From a virus: DNA of 64,000 nucleotides. This document shows positions 1 to 8,049 of this stretch, piece after piece (position 1 is the stretch's first letter; the number at the start of each line of letters is the position of its first letter). The stretch lies in the IMG/VR virus record IMGVR_UViG_3300008113_000252, positions 1-64,000 of that record. One strand, 5' to 3'. The notes below the pieces were generated by a model that made no database searches, was not told the DNA's origin, and saw only the letters and a list, made by a program, of their open reading frames with translations. Position numbers and translations under genes: made by a program.

Positions 1-1988
1 GCAACCAATCGGTCAACGTTCAAACCAGGGTGATATGCCATCATCTCTTTCAAAAGCATTGGATCTGGTATGCGCTCCACACCATAGGTGGTTCTTACAA
101 TCGTACCATCCGCTTTTGTAGTAACATCAATCTCTTCTTTCAAATACTCAATAGCATAAGAAAGCAAATGACTCTTAAATAGGGTGCCCGTGTTTTTCCA
201 ACCGTATTCTTGGAACACGTTTGCATTTGAACCAATATCTTTCAAGAAAAGCATCTGGCTCTTGGGTACCAGATATCTCTGCTTACGTCTAGACATCATG
301 TACTGCAAGAACAGAGATACGTTGTTTTCTACAACAGTCCATGCATTGTACCACTCAATAATCTTTTCTAATTGCTGGTGAGTTTTGTTTAGATCATCAT
401 ATCTACCACACCAAGAGGCAACAATCTTATCCTGCTCAATAAAGCTGTCTATGCCGTTATCTGTCTCTCGGGTAACCTCCACTGGGTTCTTATACACAAA
501 GATGCTACAGAGAGACTCTGAAGTGGTTGTTTTGCCCTCACCTACAGGGTCAACAGATGCATAGTATGTACCAAACCCTGCATTAGCCACTGGTCTTTCA
601 TAAACTACAAGTACCCCCGTCTTATCTTCTGTCTTTTTAGAAATAGGAAATTCACGAATCGGCAACTTTCTTGAGTCTTTTGCTACAATTTTTCCGTCTT
701 CTCCGTATTCTAGTTCTAAAAATTCAAAAGGATACTCTTTTTCTTCAATTCTTTTCAATTGAGCAGAAACCAGATTTGTAGGAAATACAGATACTTTTCT
801 GTAAGCAAATGCTTCTTGAATGTTTGTTGGCTTCTGAGAAATACGTAACTGATACTGCTCAGGTGGTAGATCTTTCTTCCACTTCTCTCTTTCTACTTCA
901 ATGGCCTCAAGAGCAGATTTAACAAGTGAGTTGCCCCACTCATCAATAAAAGGAGGCATGCTCCACTGCTCAGGAATAAAAAGGCCAGCAACCCCAATGG
1001 TACCTTGATCATCAATAAGATCAGTCTCAACAGCGTAGATATCATTTATCTCTGGATTTAAAATCATTTGTTTAAGAGGCTCACACTGATCAAGATCACC
1101 CACAGATCCAGCAGCAATGAAAGTACCAGTAGTAATAAACCCAGACTGAACAGCAGGGCGTATATACTCATATGTCTTATCCATCTTGGGAGCAATACCG
1201 GCTTCTTCATGAAAGAAATATGTTACAGGTCCACCTACACCAGTGGTAGCATCTTTTTCAAATGACATACCCTGGATCTTAGACATAAGACCCTTCTTAC
1301 TAATTCTATTATTTATTCTGACTTCAATCTTCTGTTCCCAAAGAAGTACTTTATTTGGGTTACTTGGTCTATACCAAGCAGTGTGTTCATTTAGAAAGTT
1401 TGCATATTCATCAAGAAACTTCCAGGAACCTTTGTCGTTAATGTAATCTTTTAGACTTGCACCGATCTTACAGATAGAACCTTCTTCAAACCAGTACTGA
1501 TTAATCAACTTACCCATATGAAAGTAAGATGATGCAATCTGACGTTTCTTTAGAATAGCAACGTGCTTGTAGGATACCTCTGCAAGTATCTCATACAATG
1601 CCATGTGGTACTGTGCATCACGAACTTTAGCAAATCCGTATCTCTTTTCTTCCTTGTCATAGATAGGAAGGAAGTTTAACCACATGTAGTAGTCTCTAGT
1701 AAGATACCAGGTTTGCTTTTTACCTATAACAATTACACCGTTTCTGCACTTTCTCTTCTCAAGATCCCAATAGTTTATAAAATCTTTAGATCTAAAGGGT
1801 GCGTCTGTATAATATCCTAACTTATTAAATCTTGTTGATTGCTCCTGAAATACTTCAGAAGTCTCATCAAACCCATACTGTCCCGGTTCTTTAAAAAGAG
1901 TCAGCAGAAAATCTCTGAAAGCTTCTCTTGTTTCAAAAGAAGTTTCAGTCCACTCACCATTTTTATATGTTGGAACAGTAATAAACAT
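1..1988 (-). CDS. terL: Terminase large subunit, C-terminus cut by window edge
   Basis: The motor ATPase and nuclease that packages DNA into proheads. From ATG 1988, 662 codons read open to the left edge, so the C-terminus is missing. The ATPase half has a degenerate Walker A region (KKRQIASSY, no classical GKT) and a Walker B with catalytic glutamate (TYFFHEEAG). The RNase H-like nuclease half shows ASVDPVGEG as first acidic motif and VVENN as second; NVDRL at the edge may belong to the third. The ATG overlaps the preceding stop by one base. It is the distal gene of the minus packaging operon that starts at 4800. Family assignment is firm from the paired ATPase and nuclease motifs and the length. 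Confidence 0.9.
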   Translation of the reverse strand, partial: MFITVPTYKNGEWTETSFETREAFRDFLLTLFKEPGQYGFDETSEVFQEQSTRFNKLGYYTDAPFRSKDFINYWDLEKRKCRNGVIVIGKKQTWYLTRDYYMWLNFLPIYDKEEKRYGFAKVRDAQYHMALYEILAEVSYKHVAILKKRQIASSYFHMGKLINQYWFEEGSICKIGASLKDYINDKGSWKFLDEYANFLNEHTAWYRPSNPNKVLLWEQKIEVRINNRISKKGLMSKIQGMSFEKDATTGVGGPVTYFFHEEAGIAPKMDKTYEYIRPAVQSGFITTGTFIAAGSVGDLDQCEPLKQMILNPEINDIYAVETDLIDDQGTIGVAGLFIPEQWSMPPFIDEWGNSLVKSALEAIEVEREKWKKDLPPEQYQLRISQKPTNIQEAFAYRKVSVFPTNLVSAQLKRIEEKEYPFEFLELEYGEDGKIVAKDSRKLPIREFPISKKTEDKTGVLVVYERPVANAGFGTYYASVDPVGEGKTTTSESLCSIFVYKNPVEVTRETDNGIDSFIEQDKIVASWCGRYDDLNKTHQQLEKIIEWYNAWTVVENNVSLFLQYMMSRRKQRYLVPKSQMLFLKDIGSNANVFQEYGWKNTGTLFKSHLLSYAIEYLKEEIDVTTKADGTIVRTTYGVERIPDPMLLKEMMAYHPGLNVDRLV

Positions 1989-2167
1989 TAAACGATCTCT
2001 ATGCCGTTTGAAATACCTTGTATAAGATCTTTAATCTTGGCTGATGACAAAGTCGGTATTGACTTTCTATCACTAAAGTAACTGTTTGCATCATCACGTC
2101 TAAAAGCATACCACAACTCTTCATAAGGATTGTAGTGAAACAGAATATCTTGGAAGTTCTCGTTCAT
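1988..2167 (-). CDS. Small protein of unknown function upstream of terL
   Basis: A 59-residue protein beginning MNENFQDILFHYN. I chose ATG 2167 because it lies one base after the stop of the preceding gene; upstream in-frame codons would overlap that gene. Its stop overlaps the terL start, so the two are probably translationally coupled. It is aromatic-rich at the N-terminus and has no motif I recognise. Position next to terL would allow a packaging role, but nothing in the sequence shows it. Confidence 0.7.
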   Translation of the reverse strand: MNENFQDILFHYNPYEELWYAFRRDDANSYFSDRKSIPTLSSAKIKDLIQGISNGIEIV

Positions 2168-2168
2168 G

Positions 2169-2687
2169 TTACAATTGGTCATAAGCAAGACCCTGTCCAC
2201 CACGAACAGTAGTCTTTTGTTCATCTTTCAAATCACTGTATGCACCCTTAAACGAATTACGGATCTGCTCAAACTTAGCAGCTGCGTTAATCAAAGAGTT
2301 TATGTTACCGTCCCTACCGTGCTCAATATCAGTAGTTTCCATGTATCTAGCAAGTCTATCAAGCATAGATGCAATACCCTTATACGCACGGTATGTTGGT
2401 GTTTCATATAACTTTCTGCACAGATCCATTGCTTCAAGTATCTCAGGATCCTCCGTAGAGTAATCCATATTTACTTCTCTAAGGATAAGCTCTTCCTTCT
2501 CAGACTCTAGTACATTAAAGAATGGGTTAATGTCCGGATCTGGACACGTCATATAAAAGATGTACGTGTATACTTTTGGAGCATCCTCATCATAAGCAGT
2601 CATTATTTTCTTTAAACTTTCTAAAGTATAACAATGCTCAGAAGGAATAACCTTACCATTCTGTACGTCAAAGAGTCTTACTATCAT
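2169..2687 (-). CDS. Unknown protein of packaging operon
   Basis: 172 residues, mostly helical in appearance, with no transmembrane segment or catalytic motif that I recognise. Its start overlaps the end of the nuclease gene by 4 bases (ATGA). Two genes upstream of terL is a common place for a small terminase subunit or portal partner, but there is no recognisable helix-turn-helix, so I leave it unassigned. Confidence 0.75.
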   Translation of the reverse strand: MIVRLFDVQNGKVIPSEHCYTLESLKKIMTAYDEDAPKVYTYIFYMTCPDPDINPFFNVLESEKEELILREVNMDYSTEDPEILEAMDLCRKLYETPTYRAYKGIASMLDRLARYMETTDIEHGRDGNINSLINAAAKFEQIRNSFKGAYSDLKDEQKTTVRGGQGLAYDQL

Positions 2688-3514
2688 TTGAATTTAGATT
2701 TATTATCCTGAAACCACTTGACTAATGCAAGGACTTCATTTTTAAGATATGGAATATCGTAGTATATAATGTCTTTAATAACAGGATCCCCATCAGTGTT
2801 TGTCTTTAGAATAGGGTATCCGTTTGGATCTTTACCCTCATCCTCAAACATAATATGCTGAATCATCAATGTGCCAGGCTTAAGCTTTGGATTGTGCTTA
2901 AGAATCATGTACATGTAGATGGAAAGCTGCAGATTATAGTGGTTTAGATTGCAGTCATCAAGATGGCTGACTGGGTGGTTCATCTTTTGAGACAAACCCT
3001 CCCAGTCTTTATAGCTCTCACTACGGATTTCTTTGTTGGTTTTGTAATCTGTAATGTGAACTACACCATCTATGACTTCTACAAGATCTGATTGACCGCA
3101 AATACCCAAGCTCTTCATATAAACAAAGTGCTCAGGATACATGCCATCTGTAAGACGTTGGTCTGGAGCAACCTTTAAACCAGAAGTATCAGCTTGAGGT
3201 TGCATAATAGGAATAACCTTACCGTGACGCTCAATACTATCTAAACCCAAAAGATCTTCCTCTCTTTGGTTGTGGTACCAGTTTCCAACAGTAATAGCTC
3301 TTTCCGATTCTGCCTTCCATACAGAAAGGATTTGATCCTTGGTCATTCCGTACCACTTGGATCTTTTGTTTTTAGAAGACTTCTCAGCAATCTTTTCAGC
3401 CTCAAAAGGTTGTTTAAGCTTACTAATCAATGATGTAACGCTCATCCAGCTGATATCTTCAGCAGGATCAACGCTAACATATTTATGATCTTCCGGTAAA
3501 AACTTAACGGCCAT
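2684..3514 (-). CDS. PD-(D/E)XK nuclease
   Basis: A 276-residue RecB/Cas4-like nuclease. Visible motifs are an N-terminal H-K-Y-V ... W-M-S-V-T-S segment (about 10-28), E128, the GQSD motif (D143), the catalytic pair D156/K158 in ITDYKTN, and Q196 in NLQLSIY. These are the usual E, D, D-x-K and Q positions of the fold. The same HxY...VTS plus D...DxK design recurs at the N-terminus of the giant protein at 50228-54721. Next to terL, a role in genome-end processing or host DNA degradation is possible (inference). It overlaps the Cys-rich gene by 11 bases. Confidence 0.8.
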   Translation of the reverse strand: MAVKFLPEDHKYVSVDPAEDISWMSVTSLISKLKQPFEAEKIAEKSSKNKRSKWYGMTKDQILSVWKAESERAITVGNWYHNQREEDLLGLDSIERHGKVIPIMQPQADTSGLKVAPDQRLTDGMYPEHFVYMKSLGICGQSDLVEVIDGVVHITDYKTNKEIRSESYKDWEGLSQKMNHPVSHLDDCNLNHYNLQLSIYMYMILKHNPKLKPGTLMIQHIMFEDEGKDPNGYPILKTNTDGDPVIKDIIYYDIPYLKNEVLALVKWFQDNKSKFK

Positions 3515-3830
3515 AATTTCTTAAATAAGTTTCTTCCTGCTTATCTGTAAAGTGGGCTTTCCACTTTCCGGCAGGGCACTCTGAACTTAAAGATCTAAGT
3601 TTAAGAGACAAAGAACAACCACATAATGAGCAGCAGGGTTGTGTTCCAGGAGCAATGCATTTATGAGACTCCATTGTTCTATTAGGACAAGTCGCACAGA
3701 TAGAATGTCTTTTAGCATATACCTTCTCAGTTAGTTCAGTTTTAAAAATTTTGTATTTAAGACCTTCAAGAATTAGTCTCTTGTTCTTCCAGATCGTTTT
3801 TAGGTTCTCTATTAGCGTTTTTAATTTCAT
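3504..3830 (-). CDS. Cysteine-rich zinc-binding protein
   Basis: 108 residues. A basic N-terminal helix is followed by a cluster of ten cysteines: CATCP at about 45-49, a single Cys after SHK, CCSLCGC, and ECPAGKW near the end. The spacing suggests two zinc sites. Proteins of this pattern are common in phages, but I know no function for them. Its first 65 bases overlap the end of the HU/IHF-like gene in another frame. Confidence 0.75.
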   Translation of the reverse strand: MKLKTLIENLKTIWKNKRLILEGLKYKIFKTELTEKVYAKRHSICATCPNRTMESHKCIAPGTQPCCSLCGCSLSLKLRSLSSECPAGKWKAHFTDKQEETYLRNYGR

Positions 3831-4182
3831 AGTGTTCGGATCTTTCAGTTCGTTCAGCTTCTAACTGTAGAATCAAAGCCTTCATTCTACTTACTCTTTT
3901 GGACAACTCATCAAATATTTGATAGTCTCTGTATCTGGTCATATTGAGCTTTCCAAGAATCTCCTGGTACTTCTCAATCTGCTTCTCCATTCTGTTATAT
4001 CTGACCATGAATGTACCAAAATTTGCAATACTAACTCTAGGGTACTCAAGACTAGATATATCTTTTCTTGCCCTTAGCCAGAAGTAGTGCGTTAGATCTG
4101 ATACAAGCTGCTCAGTAACACCCTCCGCTTGAGCCGTCTTCTTAATTGCTTGTTTAGGCTTTCTTGGGTTCAATATGAGCAA
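3766..4182 (-). CDS. HU/IHF-like DNA-binding protein
   Basis: 138 residues. The N-terminal 55 resemble the HU/IHF fold: two helices, then VSIANFGTFMVRYN, matching the GFGTF-x-V-R signature. The DNA-binding arm is replaced by a coiled-coil-like charged tail (about 60-138). crAss-like phages usually carry an IHF-like gene near terL. No ATG precedes the conserved domain: the frame opens with TTG at 4182 or TTG at 4173, both inside the upstream gene, so translation probably depends on coupling or on a non-ATG start. The start is therefore uncertain; the family call is moderate. Confidence 0.65.
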   Translation of the reverse strand: MLILNPRKPKQAIKKTAQAEGVTEQLVSDLTHYFWLRARKDISSLEYPRVSIANFGTFMVRYNRMEKQIEKYQEILGKLNMTRYRDYQIFDELSKRVSRMKALILQLEAERTERSEHYEIKNANREPKNDLEEQETNS

Positions 4183-4525
4183 ACTTATAGTCCAACAGAA
4201 TGTTTCCTTCAGTTTGAATATTAATGTCAGGATGAACAGAAATCTTCTTTTTACTCTTACCCTTCTTAATAATCAAACCTTTCTTCTCTGCTTTTGATAA
4301 AGCATTTCTTGCACTTTGTGGAGACTTAAATACCCCTAAGTCTGTAATCTTATTACAAAACTCAGTAAGCTCAGCTTCTTGGTCTACACCAAGATGAGTT
4401 AGGCAATCTAAATCAGCACTGCTAACTGAAACATCATTCAAATAGCAATGCACCATGATCTGGAACTGTACAATGTTCCAGCGTGGTAGTACAACTTTCT
4501 TTGCTACTTGATTTACAATTGCCAT
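4154..4525 (-). CDS. Winged-helix-like protein
   Basis: 123 residues from ATG 4525, which overlaps the preceding stop (TGATG). The middle, KSPQSARNALSKAEKKGLI, followed by a basic KKGKSKKK wing, looks like a winged helix-turn-helix of the kind found in replication or regulatory proteins. A GTG three bases upstream is also possible as a start. Function unknown; likely a conserved protein of the packaging operon. Confidence 0.7.
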   Translation of the reverse strand: MAIVNQVAKKVVLPRWNIVQFQIMVHCYLNDVSVSSADLDCLTHLGVDQEAELTEFCNKITDLGVFKSPQSARNALSKAEKKGLIIKKGKSKKKISVHPDINIQTEGNILLDYKFAHIEPKKA

Positions 4526-4800
4526 CACTTCTCTCTTCTTAGAGTTCTTTTGATGGGTTGTTCAGTAGCATCGTCATCATCTTCCTCGGGCTCTGGTGCC
4601 ATCATATTAGCCATAGTCACCTGAGCTTGGAGATTCTTCAAACGTGCAATTTCAATAGATGCACGAAGCTCTTCATACTTCAGCTGCTTCTCAAGATGAG
4701 GAATAACTTCATCATAGAAAGCATCAAGCTGAGCACGTTTTTCCTGCATTTGCTCCGGAGTCATTTCAGGAGTTTCGTAAGGTTGCTGATCTTCACTCAT
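4525..4800 (-). CDS. Acidic coiled-coil protein, first gene of packaging operon
   Basis: 91 residues with a Gln/Glu-rich N-terminus, a central amphipathic helix (about 20-65), an acidic patch (EPEEDDDDATEQ) and a basic tail. Scaffold-like composition, but no family recognised. It is the promoter-proximal gene, with a promoter match about 50-80 bases upstream. Confidence 0.75.
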   Translation of the reverse strand: MSEDQQPYETPEMTPEQMQEKRAQLDAFYDEVIPHLEKQLKYEELRASIEIARLKNLQAQVTMANMMAPEPEEDDDDATEQPIKRTLRREK

Positions 4801-4841
4801 ACTTTAAAGGTTTGTTGGTACACTATAAATATACATTAAAA

Positions 4842-4873
4842 GTTTAAACATTACAAATTTATATTTATATTTG
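4842..4873 (+). promoter_or_regulatory. Promoter for thymidylate synthase operon
   Basis: TATATTTG at 4866-4873 matches the -7 consensus TAnnTTTG. A GTTT at 4842-4845 is a weak -33 element. It lies 21 bases before ATG 4894 and overlaps the divergent promoter, so the two may exclude each other. Confidence 0.45.
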
Positions 4874-4883
4874 ATACTGCAAA
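4854..4883 (-). promoter_or_regulatory. Bacteroidota-type promoter for packaging operon
   Basis: On the minus strand TTTG (complement of 4880-4883), 18 bases, then TAAATTTG (complement of 4854-4861). This matches the Bacteroidota -33 TTTG / -7 TAnnTTTG consensus and points at the 4800 start codon. Confidence 0.6.
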
Positions 4884-4893
4884 ACGCTTCTTC

Positions 4894-5076
4894 ATGAACA
4901 AGATTTTTCTTATTGATATTGATGGTACTATCTGTGATGATATCAAGAACGAGGACAGTCATCTCTATCAAGAGTATGTATGGATTGACAACCGTAAGGT
5001 AAGAGCCATCACATACTTGGGCACTTGGTCTGAACTAAAAGAAGTAGACGCTAAAATCCAAACATTTGAACAATGA
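4894..5076 (+). CDS. HAD-like hydrolase with internal deletion
   Basis: 60 residues. It starts with a good HAD motif I (FLIDIDGTICDD, nucleophile D8) and then jumps to a segment (EYVWIDNRKVRAITYLGTW) that I associate with the C-terminal end of small phage HAD-like phosphatases of roughly twice this length. The core with motifs II and III is absent, in frame, so the protein is unlikely to be a working phosphatase. It may be a decayed gene or a reduced protein with a new role. It overlaps thyA by 4 bases (ATGA), so it may survive partly as a translational leader for thyA. Confidence 0.6.
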   Translation: MNKIFLIDIDGTICDDIKNEDSHLYQEYVWIDNRKVRAITYLGTWSELKEVDAKIQTFEQ

Positions 5077-6155
5077 ATAAACTAGATAAAGATTATCAGA
5101 ACCTTTTATTTGACATCATTACAAACGGAATGGTCAAAAAGGACAGAACGGCCACGGGAACGCTTTCAGTATTTGGAAGACAGATTCGTCATAACATGCT
5201 TGATGGTTATCCTCTTCTTACCACTAAGAAGATGGCATTTAACGCTATAGTGGTTGAATTACTGTGGTTTCTCAGAGGTGACACCAATATCAAGTATCTG
5301 GTAGAGAATGGATGTAATATCTGGAACGGCGATGCCTTCAAAAATTATCTGTCTAAGACCAATGAGTACAAGGGTAACTGGCCAGATACTATGGAGGAGT
5401 ACGTTGAACGCATTAAAACAGATGATGAGTTTGCTAAGAAGTGGGGTGAGCTAGGTCCTATCTACGGTAAACAATGGAGAGACTGGAGGACAGAAGTTGC
5501 AATACCTGTGACAGGGCTAACAATTAATGATGGAGATGATACTGAACCACTATTTGTTAGAGGTACAAGATACATTGATCAAATTCAGGATCTAATTCGT
5601 GATCTTAAAGCAAATCCAGACTCAAGAAGATTGATGGTTAATGCTTGGAATGTAGCTCAACTAGACCAGATGGTTCTACCCCCGTGTCATTATGGATTCC
5701 AAGTTTACACGTTTACTCTAAGTGAATCTCAGAGATTAGCTTGGTATGAAAGAAAGATGGATGGATTCTATCATGATAGGATCTCTCAAGAGATGGATGC
5801 AGTAGGTGTACCAACCCGTGGAATCAGTTTAATGTGGAATCAAAGAAGTGTTGATACCTTCTTAGGTCTACCATTTAATATCGCATCATATGGGTTGCTT
5901 TTAGAAATCCTTGCTAAGGAGGTAAGAATGATACCATATGAGCTGATAGGTAACCTGGGTGATACGCATCTCTACTTAAACCATCTGTACCAAGCAAAAG
6001 AGCAGATTGGTAGAGAGCCATATGAACTACCCACGATCCTCTTTAAAGATCATCTTGATGATCACGATAGCATCATTGATATTCTTCGTCCTGTAGACTT
6101 TGTTTTAGATAACTACCAATGTCACCCAGCAATCAAAGCACCCCTAAGCAACTAA
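5073..6155 (+). CDS. thyA: Thymidylate synthase
   Basis: Converts dUMP to dTMP with methylene-tetrahydrofolate. 360 residues with all core motifs: GTGTLSVFGRQ near the N-terminus, DSRRLMVNAWN, catalytic Cys205 in LPPCHYGF, and MWNQRSVDTFLGLPFNIASY. It is about 95 residues longer than the 264-residue minimal enzyme; the extra residues lie in the middle (NGCNIWNGDAF to QWRDWR and after YGKQW) and before GISLMWN. Phages use it to supply dTTP; with the UDG at 24212 and MazG at 18909 it suggests tight control of dUTP/dTTP during replication. Classical ThyA, not ThyX. Confidence 0.95.
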   Translation: MNKLDKDYQNLLFDIITNGMVKKDRTATGTLSVFGRQIRHNMLDGYPLLTTKKMAFNAIVVELLWFLRGDTNIKYLVENGCNIWNGDAFKNYLSKTNEYKGNWPDTMEEYVERIKTDDEFAKKWGELGPIYGKQWRDWRTEVAIPVTGLTINDGDDTEPLFVRGTRYIDQIQDLIRDLKANPDSRRLMVNAWNVAQLDQMVLPPCHYGFQVYTFTLSESQRLAWYERKMDGFYHDRISQEMDAVGVPTRGISLMWNQRSVDTFLGLPFNIASYGLLLEILAKEVRMIPYELIGNLGDTHLYLNHLYQAKEQIGREPYELPTILFKDHLDDHDSIIDILRPVDFVLDNYQCHPAIKAPLSN

Positions 6156-6556
6156 TGCAACTCATCACTACCCACCCAATTAAGAAATCAGATCTAGGGT
6201 TTCACGCTAATCTCTTTGGAGGTAAGCTTCTGGCTTGGTTAGATGCAGCTGCAGCGGCTTACGCTATGGAAGTCTGTAACAATCCCCGGATGGTTACTGT
6301 AATGATTGACAAATGCATCTTTAAGAAGCCTGCAAAAGAAGGTCAGCTGCTTAAGATCTACGGAAATGTCATGCATGTAGGTACAACCAGTATCACTTTG
6401 TACATGGAAGCTAGAGCTCACAACGTATATAGCGGCACACAAACGGTTGTTCTACACACTAACGTACGATTTGTCAGAATTGATGAGATGGGTGATCCTG
6501 TACCCATTGATGAGAAAGTAAGAATCCAATTCCAAAGAGATGAACCATCAGAATAA
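6155..6556 (+). CDS. Hotdog-fold acyl-CoA thioesterase-like protein
   Basis: 133 residues from ATG 6155, which overlaps the thyA stop (TAATG). The N-terminal GFHANLFGGKLLAWLDAAAAAYA matches the N-x-F-G-G-x-L-L-x-W-x-D-x-A-A-A signature of YciA/BFIT-type hotdog thioesterases, with the central helix aspartate kept. VHVG...VVLHTNVRFVRID matches the following strands. Hydrolysis of an acyl-CoA or similar thioester is the family role; the substrate is unknown. This is an unusual gene for a phage and could affect host lipid or signalling metabolism (inference). Confidence 0.75.
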   Translation: MQLITTHPIKKSDLGFHANLFGGKLLAWLDAAAAAYAMEVCNNPRMVTVMIDKCIFKKPAKEGQLLKIYGNVMHVGTTSITLYMEARAHNVYSGTQTVVLHTNVRFVRIDEMGDPVPIDEKVRIQFQRDEPSE

Positions 6557-6650
6557 CTGCGTGGTCTGCAAAGAACCACTACCCGTGTTGCTACCTAATC
6601 AATCAATCTGTATAAACTGCCTTACAAATGGAGCCAGACCTCTACGGTGA
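6540..6650 (+). CDS. Tiny zinc-ribbon protein
   Basis: 36 residues with CVVC and CINC about 18 residues apart, the pattern of a single zinc ribbon. It overlaps the thioesterase end by 17 bases. A further 17-residue acidic frame (MEPDLYGEYYEWDYEEE, 6628-6681) overlaps its end; I cannot tell if that one is used. Confidence 0.5.
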   Translation: MNHQNNCVVCKEPLPVLLPNQSICINCLTNGARPLR

Positions 6651-6694
6651 GTACTATGAATGGGACTACGAAGAAGAGTAAATTATTGTAAATA

Positions 6695-6726
6695 TTTGCA
6701 TAATTCAATTTTTTATTGTACATTTG
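6695..6726 (+). promoter_or_regulatory. Strong Bacteroidota-type promoter
   Basis: TTTG at 6695-6698, a 20-base spacer, and TACATTTG at 6719-6726: an exact match to TTTG / TAnnTTTG. It sits 27 bases before ATG 6753 and probably drives the early accessory operon through host RNA polymerase. Confidence 0.7.
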
Positions 6727-6752
6727 TAATGTAATCAATAAAGAAAAGGATT

Positions 6753-7040
6753 ATGACAAACCAAACCATAACCGTCGTAGAACCCAGTAGGGTTGTCTAC
6801 ACATCAATCACCCATCAGGGGGTTGTTTCAGTTGACGGTACTGATATGCACTATCGTTATGAAGACAGAGACGATGGTTGCACCCTTTATATCTACAAAG
6901 AACCAGGTGGCTGGGTGAGTGTGAATAAGTCAGAGATGACTCAGGAACAAAAAACCCTTTATGATGCTTGCCTGTCTTATGGTCCAGAAGAATTTGGACC
7001 TAAAGGTGAATCGTTTAACCTAAATGAAGATATGATATGA
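6753..7040 (+). CDS. Unknown 95-residue protein
   Basis: First gene after the best host-type promoter in the window, so probably expressed immediately after infection. It is beta-rich in appearance, with no known motif. The end overlaps the next gene by 4 bases (ATGA). Early position makes a host-takeover role possible, but this is inference. Confidence 0.7.
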   Translation: MTNQTITVVEPSRVVYTSITHQGVVSVDGTDMHYRYEDRDDGCTLYIYKEPGGWVSVNKSEMTQEQKTLYDACLSYGPEEFGPKGESFNLNEDMI

Positions 7041-7651
7041 AAATCTCTGCAACCTTTAACGTAACCTTTCAGATCCTAGATAGAGATCTGTTTGAAGAAC
7101 TAGACTCTAATGAGGATTCTTGGGTACAGTTTCTTACAACTGTAATGGATTCTGTACGAAATAGTGAGGATTGGACCAGACGGTTTGTTTCTACAGAGGG
7201 AGATGAGCTCTACTGGGACGATGATAATGAGATTGGTGAAGCTCAGGTAGACGTTACCATTGAGATTGACTTTAAAAATGATCTTGAGTGGTACACAAAC
7301 TGGGTATCTGATATCAAAGATTCTTGGGATGTAGATTTACCAGAGGATCCTGCTGAGTTTGAATCAGTTCATTTCTTGAATCTGGTGATGCCTCCTAATA
7401 AAGACCCTTACAGACACTCAGGACCTTTTTGGTCTGTAGTAAAATGGGGCACATTGATCCCCCAATACAATGACGGTGACGGCTGCTTCTTAGAGTATGA
7501 AGGTGAAGAACAAGACCTCTACTTGGAGCATGTCCGTAACCTGCAAGATCGTATGTACTTCTCATACGGTCAATTCACAGATGTTCAAGGCAACACATTC
7601 AGTGTTACTGGAGACTCTGACCCTGAAAATTTCTTCGTTGAACTTGCTTAA
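7037..7651 (+). CDS. Unknown acidic protein, 204 residues
   Basis: Rich in Asp, Glu and Trp, starting MKISATFNVTFQILD. The first third looks like an alternating beta-strand domain (QVDVTIEIDF) and a GPFWSVVKWGTL segment follows. The strong acidity is compatible with DNA mimicry, but I have no motif to support it. Second gene of the early operon. Confidence 0.7.
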   Translation: MKISATFNVTFQILDRDLFEELDSNEDSWVQFLTTVMDSVRNSEDWTRRFVSTEGDELYWDDDNEIGEAQVDVTIEIDFKNDLEWYTNWVSDIKDSWDVDLPEDPAEFESVHFLNLVMPPNKDPYRHSGPFWSVVKWGTLIPQYNDGDGCFLEYEGEEQDLYLEHVRNLQDRMYFSYGQFTDVQGNTFSVTGDSDPENFFVELA

Positions 7652-7662
7652 TACTAAACAAA

Positions 7663-8049
7663 ATGGCATACATCCCTAAAAAAATCAGTCACAGTGAAAG
7701 AGTGGAACTTCTCAAGCAGGAGGTTCTCAGACTTACTAAGCTAGGATTAAACCCCCGGCACATTGCTACCAAGCTAGATATCCCCCCGTACTCAGTATAC
7801 AACTACAAGACTATGCTGCAGAAAGAGGGTCATGATTTATCTGCAAAGGAAGAGATGTCTAGAGCTGACAAGATCGTCAAAACTAAAGTTCTCCAGTACT
7901 ATGCGGATAGCAGAACTATCACAGAACAGGAAGACGTTGATCTTAGTGTAGAGGTAAAAGATACCACGGTATTCATTCCGCTTCTACCAGAAGAAAGAAA
8001 GAACGTTCTAGTATCATTCTCTGACGAAGGTATCCACGTATCATGGTAG
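7663..8049 (+). CDS. Helix-turn-helix protein
   Basis: 128 residues. LGLNPRHIATKLDIPPYSVYNYKTML (about 26-51) has the layout of a homeodomain-like helix-turn-helix, with the recognition helix PYSVYNYKTML. The C-terminal part is a short beta-rich domain. A DNA-binding regulator of the early operon is likely. The protein at 19961 has a similar organisation and could be a distant paralogue. Confidence 0.6.
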   Translation: MAYIPKKISHSERVELLKQEVLRLTKLGLNPRHIATKLDIPPYSVYNYKTMLQKEGHDLSAKEEMSRADKIVKTKVLQYYADSRTITEQEDVDLSVEVKDTTVFIPLLPEERKNVLVSFSDEGIHVSW

